The notes beneath the pieces were generated by a model, which searched no databases, was not told the DNA's origin, and worked only from the letters and a program-made list of their open reading frames with translations. A stretch of 64,000 nucleotides of DNA, taken from the NCBI GenBank assembly GCA_022510485.1, contig JAFLTI010000009.1, forward strand, positions 1-64,000, read 5' to 3'. A program made the translations under genes and the position numbers. Positions 26,073 to 34,305 of the stretch are shown here, piece by piece. The stretch is from Lentimicrobiaceae bacterium (GTDB lineage Bacteria > Bacteroidota > Bacteroidia > Bacteroidales > P3). The number at the start of each line of letters is the position of its first letter. Position 1 is the stretch's first letter.

Positions 26073-29000
26073 TTAGTTGGAGCTTTTTACAACACGCTGC
26101 AACAGATGTTGTCCGTCTACGGTTTCCACCGATACGATATACATACCGTTGGGCAAGTTCAGATTAAACGAGAACGAAGTGGCTCCGCCAACATTTCTTT
26201 GCAGTACCACTTTACCTTGCAAGTCAACCATACGGATGGTCTTAACCGGCATGGTGGATTTTACGCACAGCTCGGAAACAAACGGATTGGGCTGAACGCT
26301 CAACACACAGGCTTCCATACCTTGGTTGGCTGTTTCTACCTTGAATGTGGCAGCTAACGAATGGTTGGCGGCAACGGCTTGGAATGTATAAGTTTCTACC
26401 GCACCTACCGAAACACCGTCTACCTTAACATCGTCAATAACATAGCCTTCGTTGGCGGCAATGCTTACTTCGAGGTCTTCGCCTTCTTTAACGTTAAGCG
26501 TGCCGGAAGGACTTACGCTACCGCCTTCACCCGCACTGAGCGTAATGGCAAAGGTTTTTTCGGCAAAGCGGGCTTCGATAGAAACATTGCTTTCGCAAGT
26601 AAAGCTATACGGATTTTGGTCGGTAAGCAATTCGGCATCTTTATACCAACCTGTAAAGTAGTAGCCCGTGTTCGCTACCGCCGTAAGGCTCACTTCTTCT
26701 CCTGCAATAAAGGAACCGGCACCCTGCACCGTTCCTGCCTCAGCGGGATTAACGGTAGCGGTTACGGTATAGCCTTGCGGATCGTAAACATATACGCTGT
26801 CTAACAACAGGCGGTATTGGTCGGTGCAGTCGAAATGACGGAAAGCCACATAAATCACTTCGTTGCGGTAACCGTTCAATTCAAGCACGATATGCTGCAA
26901 TTCATCGTTTTCGAGCGTTTGCGTATGAACAGGAACAAATAAAGCGCTGTCCATATTCGAGCGGGTAGAAACCAGCACTTGGAACTTTTCGGCAAAGTAT
27001 TCAACATCTCCTGCCTGTACATAGAACGAAAGATATGCCTTGGAATACTTGATGAACAAACCGGGAGTAACCAACCAGTTGTCGGGATTCACTGCCCCTA
27101 ATTCATCATCCATAGAAGCGGAATTGGCGCAAGCCTTGCCAAAAGGCGCCTTGATGTCGCTTCCGGTGGTATCGCGGAACCAAGCCTGACGAACATCATC
27201 CGAATAGGTAAAGTTCTGCCAATCCCTGTTCCAGTTTTCGGTTTCAAAATCCGCTACAAAAGGCAGCTCGTAAGCTTTCTTGGCATATACGTTCTTTTCT
27301 ACGCGGTCGTTAAACGAGTTGATGTCGCCCGTAGCTTCCACTTGGGCATAGATGCTGAAATTTTCACGATAGCCTATCGCCACCTTGGCGGCAATTTCCA
27401 CTACCGTATCTTGGTCGGGAGCAAGACTGCCTGTCCATACAAGGCTGCCAATTTCTTCTCCGTCTATTCCGTAACGGATAGTGGCGGAAGTGAGTTCTTC
27501 GGAACCCGAATTGAGCAGCACCGCACGCAAAGGCATCTTAATGGAGTCATAACCCCATACGGTATCGGCAGGCACACTCAAAGCCGTCAGTTCGGCATCT
27601 GCATCAAGCGCAGGACGTATTACCAAGTTGTCGAAACGCATAAATTCATACGAGGAATATCCGGATGCGTTAAGATGCGGCACTGGGCGCAATATCAGGA
27701 AACCGTTCTGCATTTGCGGTAGTGCTACCGTAAAGGTATAGTGATTCCAACCCTCAACAGCCCCTTCGGGATAGCCGGTAAACAAACGGTTTACACTGTC
27801 GATAAACACTGCGTTTTCCCAATCCGGCAAGGCGGAAAAGCCCAATTCGATACGGTCGGGGCGGTCTGCACTCTTTTGCTCGCGATAAATATCCAGACTT
27901 ACTTCGTATTTTTCGTAACGCAAGTCTAAATAAGGAGAAATCGCCCAGTTTTCGCCCGTATAGAACGACGCCTGCAAATAGTTGTCGCCTGCGGCGGGTT
28001 CCACCGGATTATAACTCGGTTTGGATGCCCAAGCCGTACTGCTGCCGGTAAACATCCAAAACGGATGGCTTATATCTTCAAAACCATCTTCAAAACGCCA
28101 AAGTTCGGACTGGTAAATAATCGAATTAAAGGTAAAGGCATTGTCAAAAGCCGAAGCGTCGGAGGGCAGTTCGGCAACAAATTCCATATCGGGAGTCGCT
28201 TTTTCGATGCTTACTTCAAAAGCAAGCGTATCGTACTCGCCCGCCGGCAGGTTTTTGCTCTGTGCCACACCTACCTGTTCACCGTCGGCATAAAGGCTAA
28301 CTTCTTTAACTGCCGCTTGCGTACCGTCGTTATACACCACAGCTTTTACCGTAAAGGGCTTGCCTGCCACTGCCACTTGGGTGGGATCTACAAAAGCATT
28401 GACCAAAGCGAACTGGTCGGCACGGCTTGCCAGCATAGGTCCAAAAACTTCGTCTAAGTCTAAAGAGCCCTGCAACGACATAATCGCTACATAGCGGTTG
28501 CCGAAAAAGTCATCGTCTTTGTCGTTAAAGAAGAACTTCTGCAAGGTATAGATATGGGCGGCGTTGTATCCTCCGGTAATGGAGGCCTTACCTAAAGTAT
28601 CCCATTCTTTGGCATCTACCGATGTTAAAACGGCAAACTCCGCCGTAGCCGCCTGTGTTGCTATATAAAAACAGAGGGAATCGGTTTTTGTAATTTGCAG
28701 AAGCGGAGTAATTAACTTATAACCAGCATTATAAGTGTTTACATAAGCATTTCCCTTGTAGGCATTGGTATTATTGGCAAAATTACTTACACTCCAACCG
28801 TATCCATAAGCTGTTCTGTCGCAAGACCAGTATTGGGGCGGGAACGTACTGTAATCTACTTCTTCAAAGCCTTCTATAAAGTAGCCGGCAGGATAGGTCT
28901 GCAAAGAGAAACCGGAGGCATTGTTGATATTGTTGTCATCTTCCGGCACGCAAACTTCAAAATTGAAGAGCCCTGCTTCGGGTATTTCATATTCAAATAT

Positions 29001-30668
29001 CAAGGTATCGGAAAAGGCGCCGACCGCCAAGGCTTGGATAGTTTGAGAGCCGACTTCCGCACCCTTGGCTTTTAAGGAAACCTTAAGATTGCTTATGGCT
29101 TCGGTTCCGTTGTTTTCCACTCTGCCTCTTACCGTAATTTTTTCTCCGGCAAACCAATAACGGGTAGGATTATCCATCTGAGCCATCACTACGCGGGCAT
29201 CATTGGCAGCGGAAAACAAGTCGATATTTCCGCCCACTTCGTCTAAGTACACAGCTATCCCCGCTCCGGTTTTGTCTATCATGGTAAAAGAAACGAAGAT
29301 ATTTTGGTCTTTATATTTAGAAAGATCCACCTTGTATTCTTGCCATGCCGCCGTCAAAGACTTTTCACCAGATAAGCCGTAAGTGGCTACCGTATCGGTA
29401 AAATCTCCTATCGAAGCCGTAGTTGCAGATACCAAAACATGCACTTTCAAGTCGGCAGGTGTAGTGCTCGTTGAGCCCAATCTGGCAAAGAAAGAAAGCT
29501 CATCCCCATCTTTAATACGCAATTGCGGCGTAATCAAGGCTCTTACTCCCCCATTCAAAGGAAGGCTGGAAGCATATACACCACTCCAATATACATATCC
29601 GCTGGAAGAAGTTGCACCTGCTCCGGTACTCCACCAACCCGAGGTTCCATAGTTATCCACATTGGAATATATATCCCAGTTTTTGGGCTGCCCTTTGCCT
29701 GCGTAGAAATCTTCTACCAATGTGTTGGCAGGATGCACTTCAATATTAGATAAGGTTATACTGTCGTTCGTCTTATTATCATCTTGCGGTACGGATACTT
29801 TCAGTTCATAATTGCCGGTTTGGGCAAAAGTGTACTCAAATTTCAGGGTATCTGTCTTTCCAACCTCTATGGTTCTCTGTGCCGTAATCGGTTCTTGCTC
29901 GCTACCGTCTATCGATACAACGAGCGAACCGGTAACCTCCGCTGCTGTCGTACCCCGGTTTTCCGCCATAACGCAGAGCGTTCTTGCATCTCCCTCAAAA
30001 ACCGTAAATCCGGGATTCAGAAAGATAGTTTTCAGATTGATGTCGTTGTCAAAAACTGCCAAGGGAACACCTGCAATGCTATCTAATTGAACCTGAATAA
30101 GATTATTTTTTCGCACCCGGAAAGCAAGGTACACCGGCTTATCCTTATAAGCTGTCATATCCACCGTTTGTTTGACCCATTTGTTTGTCAAACCTCCGCC
30201 CTTTTCCTTGTTCTCAACGGTCAAAAGCGTGGTAGTAAAGGATTCCAAGTCGTTTCTACCCTCCGAAAGCAAAACTTCAAAAACGGTATTATCCAGAGTA
30301 TCTTTATCGTAGTGGTCTGCATAACTATAATAATGCGACTCTCTGAGATAAAACGTCAAGGTAGACTTTCCCTCTATCGGCTTTACTTGAGAAGTAATCA
30401 ACCATGCATCGTTTTCAATAGTAACTTGGGGCGAAACATAAGCATATCCGGGAGCTGCGGAATCGACTCCTATTACATTGTTTCTGTACCACATGTAGCT
30501 AGAGGAACCTTGCCTCAAGTTCTGCCATTCTGTAGGAGGAAATACTGAAGAGGCAAATGTTCCGAGACTGTCAATCATCGGAGCATCCGCTGCCCGGGCT
30601 GCCAGCCCAAGGCTCAAAGAAGATAGCGACAATAGCAGCCATCTTCTCAAGTAGCTAATTTTCTTCAT
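26073..30668 (-). CDS. Large T9SS-secreted adhesin with repeated choice-of-anchor-J and CARDB modules
   Basis: 1531-aa exported protein with signal peptide (about 1-26, ending ARAAD). Five cleaved-adhesin/choice-of-anchor-J-like modules alternate with CARDB-like domains. Each module opens with a short acidic-aromatic segment such as GFEEVDYSTFPPQYW or DFETENWNRDW, and the CARDB domains carry PE(A)G.(Y/F)..(E)V phrases. Near the C-terminus are two InlB B-repeat-like domains (about 1285-1440, e.g. AGTVQGAGSFIAGEEV and AGEGGSVSPSGTL), then a T9SS type A domain (VQPNPFVSELCV). Predicted to be a surface adhesin. First gene of the leftward cargo block; a CTTG-N21-TAATTTTG promoter-like sequence lies upstream. 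No catalytic motif seen. Confidence 0.86.
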   Translation of the reverse strand: MKKISYLRRWLLLSLSSLSLGLAARAADAPMIDSLGTFASSVFPPTEWQNLRQGSSSYMWYRNNVIGVDSAAPGYAYVSPQVTIENDAWLITSQVKPIEGKSTLTFYLRESHYYSYADHYDKDTLDNTVFEVLLSEGRNDLESFTTTLLTVENKEKGGGLTNKWVKQTVDMTAYKDKPVYLAFRVRKNNLIQVQLDSIAGVPLAVFDNDINLKTIFLNPGFTVFEGDARTLCVMAENRGTTAAEVTGSLVVSIDGSEQEPITAQRTIEVGKTDTLKFEYTFAQTGNYELKVSVPQDDNKTNDSITLSNIEVHPANTLVEDFYAGKGQPKNWDIYSNVDNYGTSGWWSTGAGATSSSGYVYWSGVYASSLPLNGGVRALITPQLRIKDGDELSFFARLGSTSTTPADLKVHVLVSATTASIGDFTDTVATYGLSGEKSLTAAWQEYKVDLSKYKDQNIFVSFTMIDKTGAGIAVYLDEVGGNIDLFSAANDARVVMAQMDNPTRYWFAGEKITVRGRVENNGTEAISNLKVSLKAKGAEVGSQTIQALAVGAFSDTLIFEYEIPEAGLFNFEVCVPEDDNNINNASGFSLQTYPAGYFIEGFEEVDYSTFPPQYWSCDRTAYGYGWSVSNFANNTNAYKGNAYVNTYNAGYKLITPLLQITKTDSLCFYIATQAATAEFAVLTSVDAKEWDTLGKASITGGYNAAHIYTLQKFFFNDKDDDFFGNRYVAIMSLQGSLDLDEVFGPMLASRADQFALVNAFVDPTQVAVAGKPFTVKAVVYNDGTQAAVKEVSLYADGEQVGVAQSKNLPAGEYDTLAFEVSIEKATPDMEFVAELPSDASAFDNAFTFNSIIYQSELWRFEDGFEDISHPFWMFTGSSTAWASKPSYNPVEPAAGDNYLQASFYTGENWAISPYLDLRYEKYEVSLDIYREQKSADRPDRIELGFSALPDWENAVFIDSVNRLFTGYPEGAVEGWNHYTFTVALPQMQNGFLILRPVPHLNASGYSSYEFMRFDNLVIRPALDADAELTALSVPADTVWGYDSIKMPLRAVLLNSGSEELTSATIRYGIDGEEIGSLVWTGSLAPDQDTVVEIAAKVAIGYRENFSIYAQVEATGDINSFNDRVEKNVYAKKAYELPFVADFETENWNRDWQNFTYSDDVRQAWFRDTTGSDIKAPFGKACANSASMDDELGAVNPDNWLVTPGLFIKYSKAYLSFYVQAGDVEYFAEKFQVLVSTRSNMDSALFVPVHTQTLENDELQHIVLELNGYRNEVIYVAFRHFDCTDQYRLLLDSVYVYDPQGYTVTATVNPAEAGTVQGAGSFIAGEEVSLTAVANTGYYFTGWYKDAELLTDQNPYSFTCESNVSIEARFAEKTFAITLSAGEGGSVSPSGTLNVKEGEDLEVSIAANEGYVIDDVKVDGVSVGAVETYTFQAVAANHSLAATFKVETANQGMEACVLSVQPNPFVSELCVKSTMPVKTIRMVDLQGKVVLQRNVGGATSFSFNLNLPNGMYIVSVETVDGQHLLQRVVKSSN

Positions 30669-30753
30669 CTTAACTTTTATTTTTGGTTAGTTATACTTTG
30701 GTTTTCCACCAACAAAAAACACGTGTCAGAACGGGTCTTCCGTGTTTGGAGCC

Positions 30754-30786
30754 CAAAATTATACCTAGCGGAAAGAATGATACAAG
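30754..30786 (-). promoter_or_regulatory. Candidate promoter of the 1531-aa adhesin
   Basis: On the minus strand CTTG-N21-TAATTTTG, close to the Bacteroidetes TTTG-N19-21-TAnnTTTG consensus with one mismatch in the -33 box. Predicted leader about 80 nt. Confidence 0.5.
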
Positions 30787-30945
30787 TTTATGCAAAAAAT
30801 AACGGTAGATAAACGGTAGATGCTATGGTAGATATTTGGTATATAAAATTTTTAGTAGTTCAATAAATCAATATTTTATGTTTTTTTCGACAAATAGATT
30901 TGCAACTTCATTTATGGTTCGTGCAGGCTGTCTTTTCAAAAATTT

Positions 30946-30953
30946 TATCTTTG
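30946..30953 (+). promoter_or_regulatory. -7 box of the TPR regulator gene
   Basis: TATCTTTG fits TAnnTTTG and lies 41 bp upstream of the ATG at 30994. No good -33 TTTG was found at the expected distance. Confidence 0.45.
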
Positions 30954-30993
30954 CTCTGTTTTCTATCGGAAATTTAAGACAACATTATACATC

Positions 30994-32730
30994 ATGGCTA
31001 AAAGAGCATTGCTTATTTCTTTGTTATTCAGCACATTCCATTTGCTCGCTTTTGGAACATCCGAAGTTTATCATTGGAGAGTTATCCACCATGAATTCGA
31101 CTCTATTGCCGCTACTTTTGAAAACATGGAGCCTAATCAGAACGGTATCACAGGCAGCCTTAATAAATTGGAAATCATATCAAGACAGCCAAACAACCCG
31201 ATACTTCGCGCCCGTTATCGGTATTGGAACGCCTACTTTAACGGAGATTCTTGGAACACCTTTCAAAACAGCACGGCAAAAAGAGATTATATTACAGAAA
31301 CTCTGATACTTGTAAACACTTCCGAATACGATTACGACTATGCCCGGCTTCTGTTTTTAACCTTGGATATTAAAGGCGAGCCATCCGGAAACTATTTGGA
31401 GCAGTACCAGCAAATCAATCAAGCATTAACTATTTTTCAGAAATACAACGATATAAAACACGAAGGAGGTTGCTATCAGATTTTAGGAATTCTCTTTTCC
31501 GAACTGAGGGAATATGAAAAAGCCTTGGAATACTTTGAAAAGTCAGACTCTAAATACAAGGAAATCAATTTAGAACGCTCCCTCATATCCAATCAGGCAA
31601 ATAAGGCGGTTGTCTATTTCTATATGGGGAATGTAGATACAGCCAAACATACCCTGAGGGATTTGTTGCAAAACCAAACGGACCGGCTCGATACGAATTT
31701 GGCTATGTCGCTCTACAACAATCTTTCCCTAATGACCGACAGCGTAGAAGAACGTGTATTCTGCCAACATAAGACCATTGAGATAGCACAAAATCATTCC
31801 GGGTCTAAGCAGAACTATTACAGAGCCTTGGTTGCTACCAACATTGCCTTGCAGTATGCACAGTCAGAAGAATCGGTAGACTCCGCCATTTTATTATACG
31901 ATTTTGCTTATAATCTGGCGCAGCAAGACAATGCCTACCGTATTATGCTGCACTGTCTGTCCGGTTTATCCGATTGTTATTCAAAGAAAGGGGATTATCC
32001 CAAGGCGTATAACTACCTTTCTCAATTCCAAGCCTTGCAAGATTCCGTTATGGGACACAACAAGATTATGGAAATAAACCAGCAGGAAGCCAAAAAAGCC
32101 ATAGACGAATACCAGAGCCGGCTTAACCTGCAAGAACAGAAACTACGGTTACAGCATAAATTCAATTGGTTTTCGTATTTAATCATCATATTGATTGCCT
32201 GCGTTTTTATGCTCTTTACCTTTTATATGCTGCAAAAAAAGCGTACGGATAGAATCGCCTTGCAGACCAAAGAACTGCAAAATCAGCAACTTCAGCAGGA
32301 AATAGACCACCAAAACCGCGAACTGGCATCCAATATGCTTATTTTATGCGAGAAAAAACGTTTCCTGCAACAAATCCTAACCCAACTCGAAAAATCCCGG
32401 GACAGAAAAGAGATGTCGGCTGCCTGTGAACAAGCTTTGCGAAAGAAAATTACCGAACATATCCGCAGCGAAGACGATTGGGATTCCTTTAAGATACATT
32501 TTGAGAGTGTTCACCCCAATTTCTTTGACAAGCTCAAATCCAATTACACTGAACTTTCTCCTAACGATCTCAAGCTCTGCGCCTATATCAAAATCGGGCT
32601 GTCTATCAAACAGATTGCCCAAATGACGGCTGTACTGCCCGCCACAGTAAAGACAAACCGCTACTTACTAAGGAAAAAATTCCACCTGAGCGAAGACCAA
32701 TCCTTAGACTCGTTTATCTTTAACGTTTAA
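30994..32730 (+). CDS. TPR / transmembrane / helix-turn-helix signalling regulator
   Basis: 578-aa membrane-anchored protein. A signal-like N-terminus (about 1-22) is followed by TPR repeats (about 80-370, e.g. YEKALEYFEKSDSKYKEI and GDYPKAYNYLSQ), a single transmembrane helix (about 393-414, YLIIILIACVFMLFTFYML), a coiled coil (about 415-455) and a C-terminal LuxR/GerE-like helix-turn-helix (about 510-575, LSPNDLKLCAYIKIGLSIKQIAQM). This TPR-TM-HTH architecture is widespread in Bacteroidetes; the periplasmic TPR part is thought to sense something and the cytoplasmic HTH to bind DNA. It is divergent from the T9SS adhesin block, which makes that block a candidate target (inference). Ends 12 bp before a convergent gene. 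Confidence 0.8.
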   Translation: MAKRALLISLLFSTFHLLAFGTSEVYHWRVIHHEFDSIAATFENMEPNQNGITGSLNKLEIISRQPNNPILRARYRYWNAYFNGDSWNTFQNSTAKRDYITETLILVNTSEYDYDYARLLFLTLDIKGEPSGNYLEQYQQINQALTIFQKYNDIKHEGGCYQILGILFSELREYEKALEYFEKSDSKYKEINLERSLISNQANKAVVYFYMGNVDTAKHTLRDLLQNQTDRLDTNLAMSLYNNLSLMTDSVEERVFCQHKTIEIAQNHSGSKQNYYRALVATNIALQYAQSEESVDSAILLYDFAYNLAQQDNAYRIMLHCLSGLSDCYSKKGDYPKAYNYLSQFQALQDSVMGHNKIMEINQQEAKKAIDEYQSRLNLQEQKLRLQHKFNWFSYLIIILIACVFMLFTFYMLQKKRTDRIALQTKELQNQQLQQEIDHQNRELASNMLILCEKKRFLQQILTQLEKSRDRKEMSAACEQALRKKITEHIRSEDDWDSFKIHFESVHPNFFDKLKSNYTELSPNDLKLCAYIKIGLSIKQIAQMTAVLPATVKTNRYLLRKKFHLSEDQSLDSFIFNV

Positions 32731-32742
32731 GACCATCTACGC

Positions 32743-34296
32743 TTACAACCGGATAATCTTGGCAGATTTTTCGGCATAATCGGGCATACTTTCCCCCACC
32801 CCGGCACCTATATAGGTAGGATCGCAACAATAATACTTTCCGTCGTCGAGCTGAAAGTAAGAACCTGCCGCCTCTTCGTTAAACCGAATGGCGGTAGAAA
32901 GGTGGTCGTCGTATTCAACCAGCACTGCTTCAAGCCCCAAAAGATCGGCAGATAAAATGGAAAGCAAGATAGCCCGGTCTTCGCAATCGGTATAGGGATA
33001 AAAAAAGGTTTCATCGCCGAAAAGAGGTCTTTCGTAGCCGAACTGTTCGCCGTCGGTTTGATATTCAAATCCTTTTTGAATAAAGTGCAGAAGAAAATTT
33101 ACCGCTTCAACTTCGCTCTTTCCATCAATTTCTCTACGCAAAATCGGATAGAGCGCATATTTAGCCTCACGGCTAAGCGAAGTATTTACATAGTAATTCC
33201 ATTGATTGGTACGCGGCAAGGCATCATAATAGAGCATAAGATTTCTATTGGGCTTAACTTTTGCCGACAGTTTACGCCCGTCTTTGTCCTGAACCTTTAT
33301 CTCGCGGGATGGCGCGCCTTCGTACGCCAATGCCGGAACAGACGAGAGCGCAGACGAAAACAACCTTGTGCCGCCGCTCTGGGGCAGATTCACCACATAA
33401 CACTCCGAGGCTTCGTCTGTATTGAGTATATAATGCTTCAATCCATCAATAGTAACATAGCTATAGCCATAAACGGTTTCCTCCACGCCCACCATAAGCG
33501 CCAAATGTTTATCCATACGACAAATCTTTACCTGATATCCGTCGTAAACCAACATCATAAAAGAAAATAAAACGGATTTGTCGCTGTTACCATAATAGGC
33601 TTTGCCTATGGCGTCTAATAAACCGAGGTAGCCCCAATCTCCTAAACGCATAGCCTTTTTCAAAGCCCTGCAATCGTCAGAAAGAGCTTTTATATCTGCC
33701 TGCGACAAGAGTTTCCACGCATCCGCACAACAATTCTCATCCACGCCGTTCAAGGTAAAAGCGAAGTCCTTGCCCATACGCACCCGGCAAGTTGAACCGA
33801 GATAGGCAAATTGAAATGCCGCAGGATTTCCGGCTTCCGCCATCAAGGTTTTGGGAGCCGGTTCGGGTTCGGGAGCCGGTTCGGAATCGTCTTCTAAAAA
33901 ATTTGCCAGATCATCAAAAAAATCTTCCGGAATATCGTCATCCAAATTACCTCCCGCCTTGCGGTTCAAAGACGACACGCTTCCCATTACCTCCGACACG
34001 GGCATCAGTCTGTTTTCCGTATTCACCACCTCAGGTCTTACCGGCTGTTGGCGAGGTTCGGGGCGCAGCCTCATATTTACTTTCGCTTGAACCGTAAATT
34101 CTTCCCATTGCTTGCGTATACTTTCTTCGTAAGCCCTGAACGCTTCTTGCTGCTGTTGACGGTAGGCGTCGAACGCCTGTTGCTGTTGTTGGCGGTAAGC
34201 CTCAAATTGCCGCCGATATTCCTCGCCGATATTCTGTGCCAAAGCCGCACATCCCGACAATCCGATAATGATTCCTATCAACAATATCTTTTTCAT
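32743..34296 (-). CDS. Exported transglutaminase-like protein with Gln-rich repeat
   Basis: 517-aa protein with a signal peptide or lipoprotein signal (LSGC at 13-16, alternatively cleavage after ALAQ). Directly after it is a Gln-rich, probably coiled-coil segment (about 25-65) with repeated AYRQQQQ(Q/E)AF units. The middle part is unassigned. The C-terminal part has a transglutaminase/papain-like fold signature: Cys near 437 (TDCEDRAIL), His near 463 (DDHLSTAIRF) and Asp near 489 (CCDPTYIGAG). Enzymes of this fold may be proteases, cross-linkers or inactive; the actual reaction is unknown. It follows the AsmA-like gene by 9 bp, so they share a transcript. Confidence 0.7.
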   Translation of the reverse strand: MKKILLIGIIIGLSGCAALAQNIGEEYRRQFEAYRQQQQQAFDAYRQQQQEAFRAYEESIRKQWEEFTVQAKVNMRLRPEPRQQPVRPEVVNTENRLMPVSEVMGSVSSLNRKAGGNLDDDIPEDFFDDLANFLEDDSEPAPEPEPAPKTLMAEAGNPAAFQFAYLGSTCRVRMGKDFAFTLNGVDENCCADAWKLLSQADIKALSDDCRALKKAMRLGDWGYLGLLDAIGKAYYGNSDKSVLFSFMMLVYDGYQVKICRMDKHLALMVGVEETVYGYSYVTIDGLKHYILNTDEASECYVVNLPQSGGTRLFSSALSSVPALAYEGAPSREIKVQDKDGRKLSAKVKPNRNLMLYYDALPRTNQWNYYVNTSLSREAKYALYPILRREIDGKSEVEAVNFLLHFIQKGFEYQTDGEQFGYERPLFGDETFFYPYTDCEDRAILLSILSADLLGLEAVLVEYDDHLSTAIRFNEEAAGSYFQLDDGKYYCCDPTYIGAGVGESMPDYAEKSAKIIRL

Positions 34297-34305
34297 AACC
34301 TTATG

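Larger units (their letters stand above)
30669..30993. other. Divergent intergenic region between the adhesin and the TPR regulator
   Basis: About 325 bp, strongly A/T-rich, without a convincing gene. It holds candidate promoters for both sides: on the minus strand CTTG (30783-30786) and TAATTTTG (30754-30761), and on the plus strand TATCTTTG (30946-30953). A short direct repeat, GGTAGAT at 30803-30835 (several copies of the phrase ACGGTAGATA/ATGGTAGATA), lies between them and might be a binding site. Confidence 0.5.

Noticed and set aside
1515-30668. InlB B-repeat-like modules as evidence of Listeria-type internalins
   Set aside because: These divergent B-repeats are common in many secreted bacterial proteins; there are no LRRs, and the C-termini are T9SS sorting domains.
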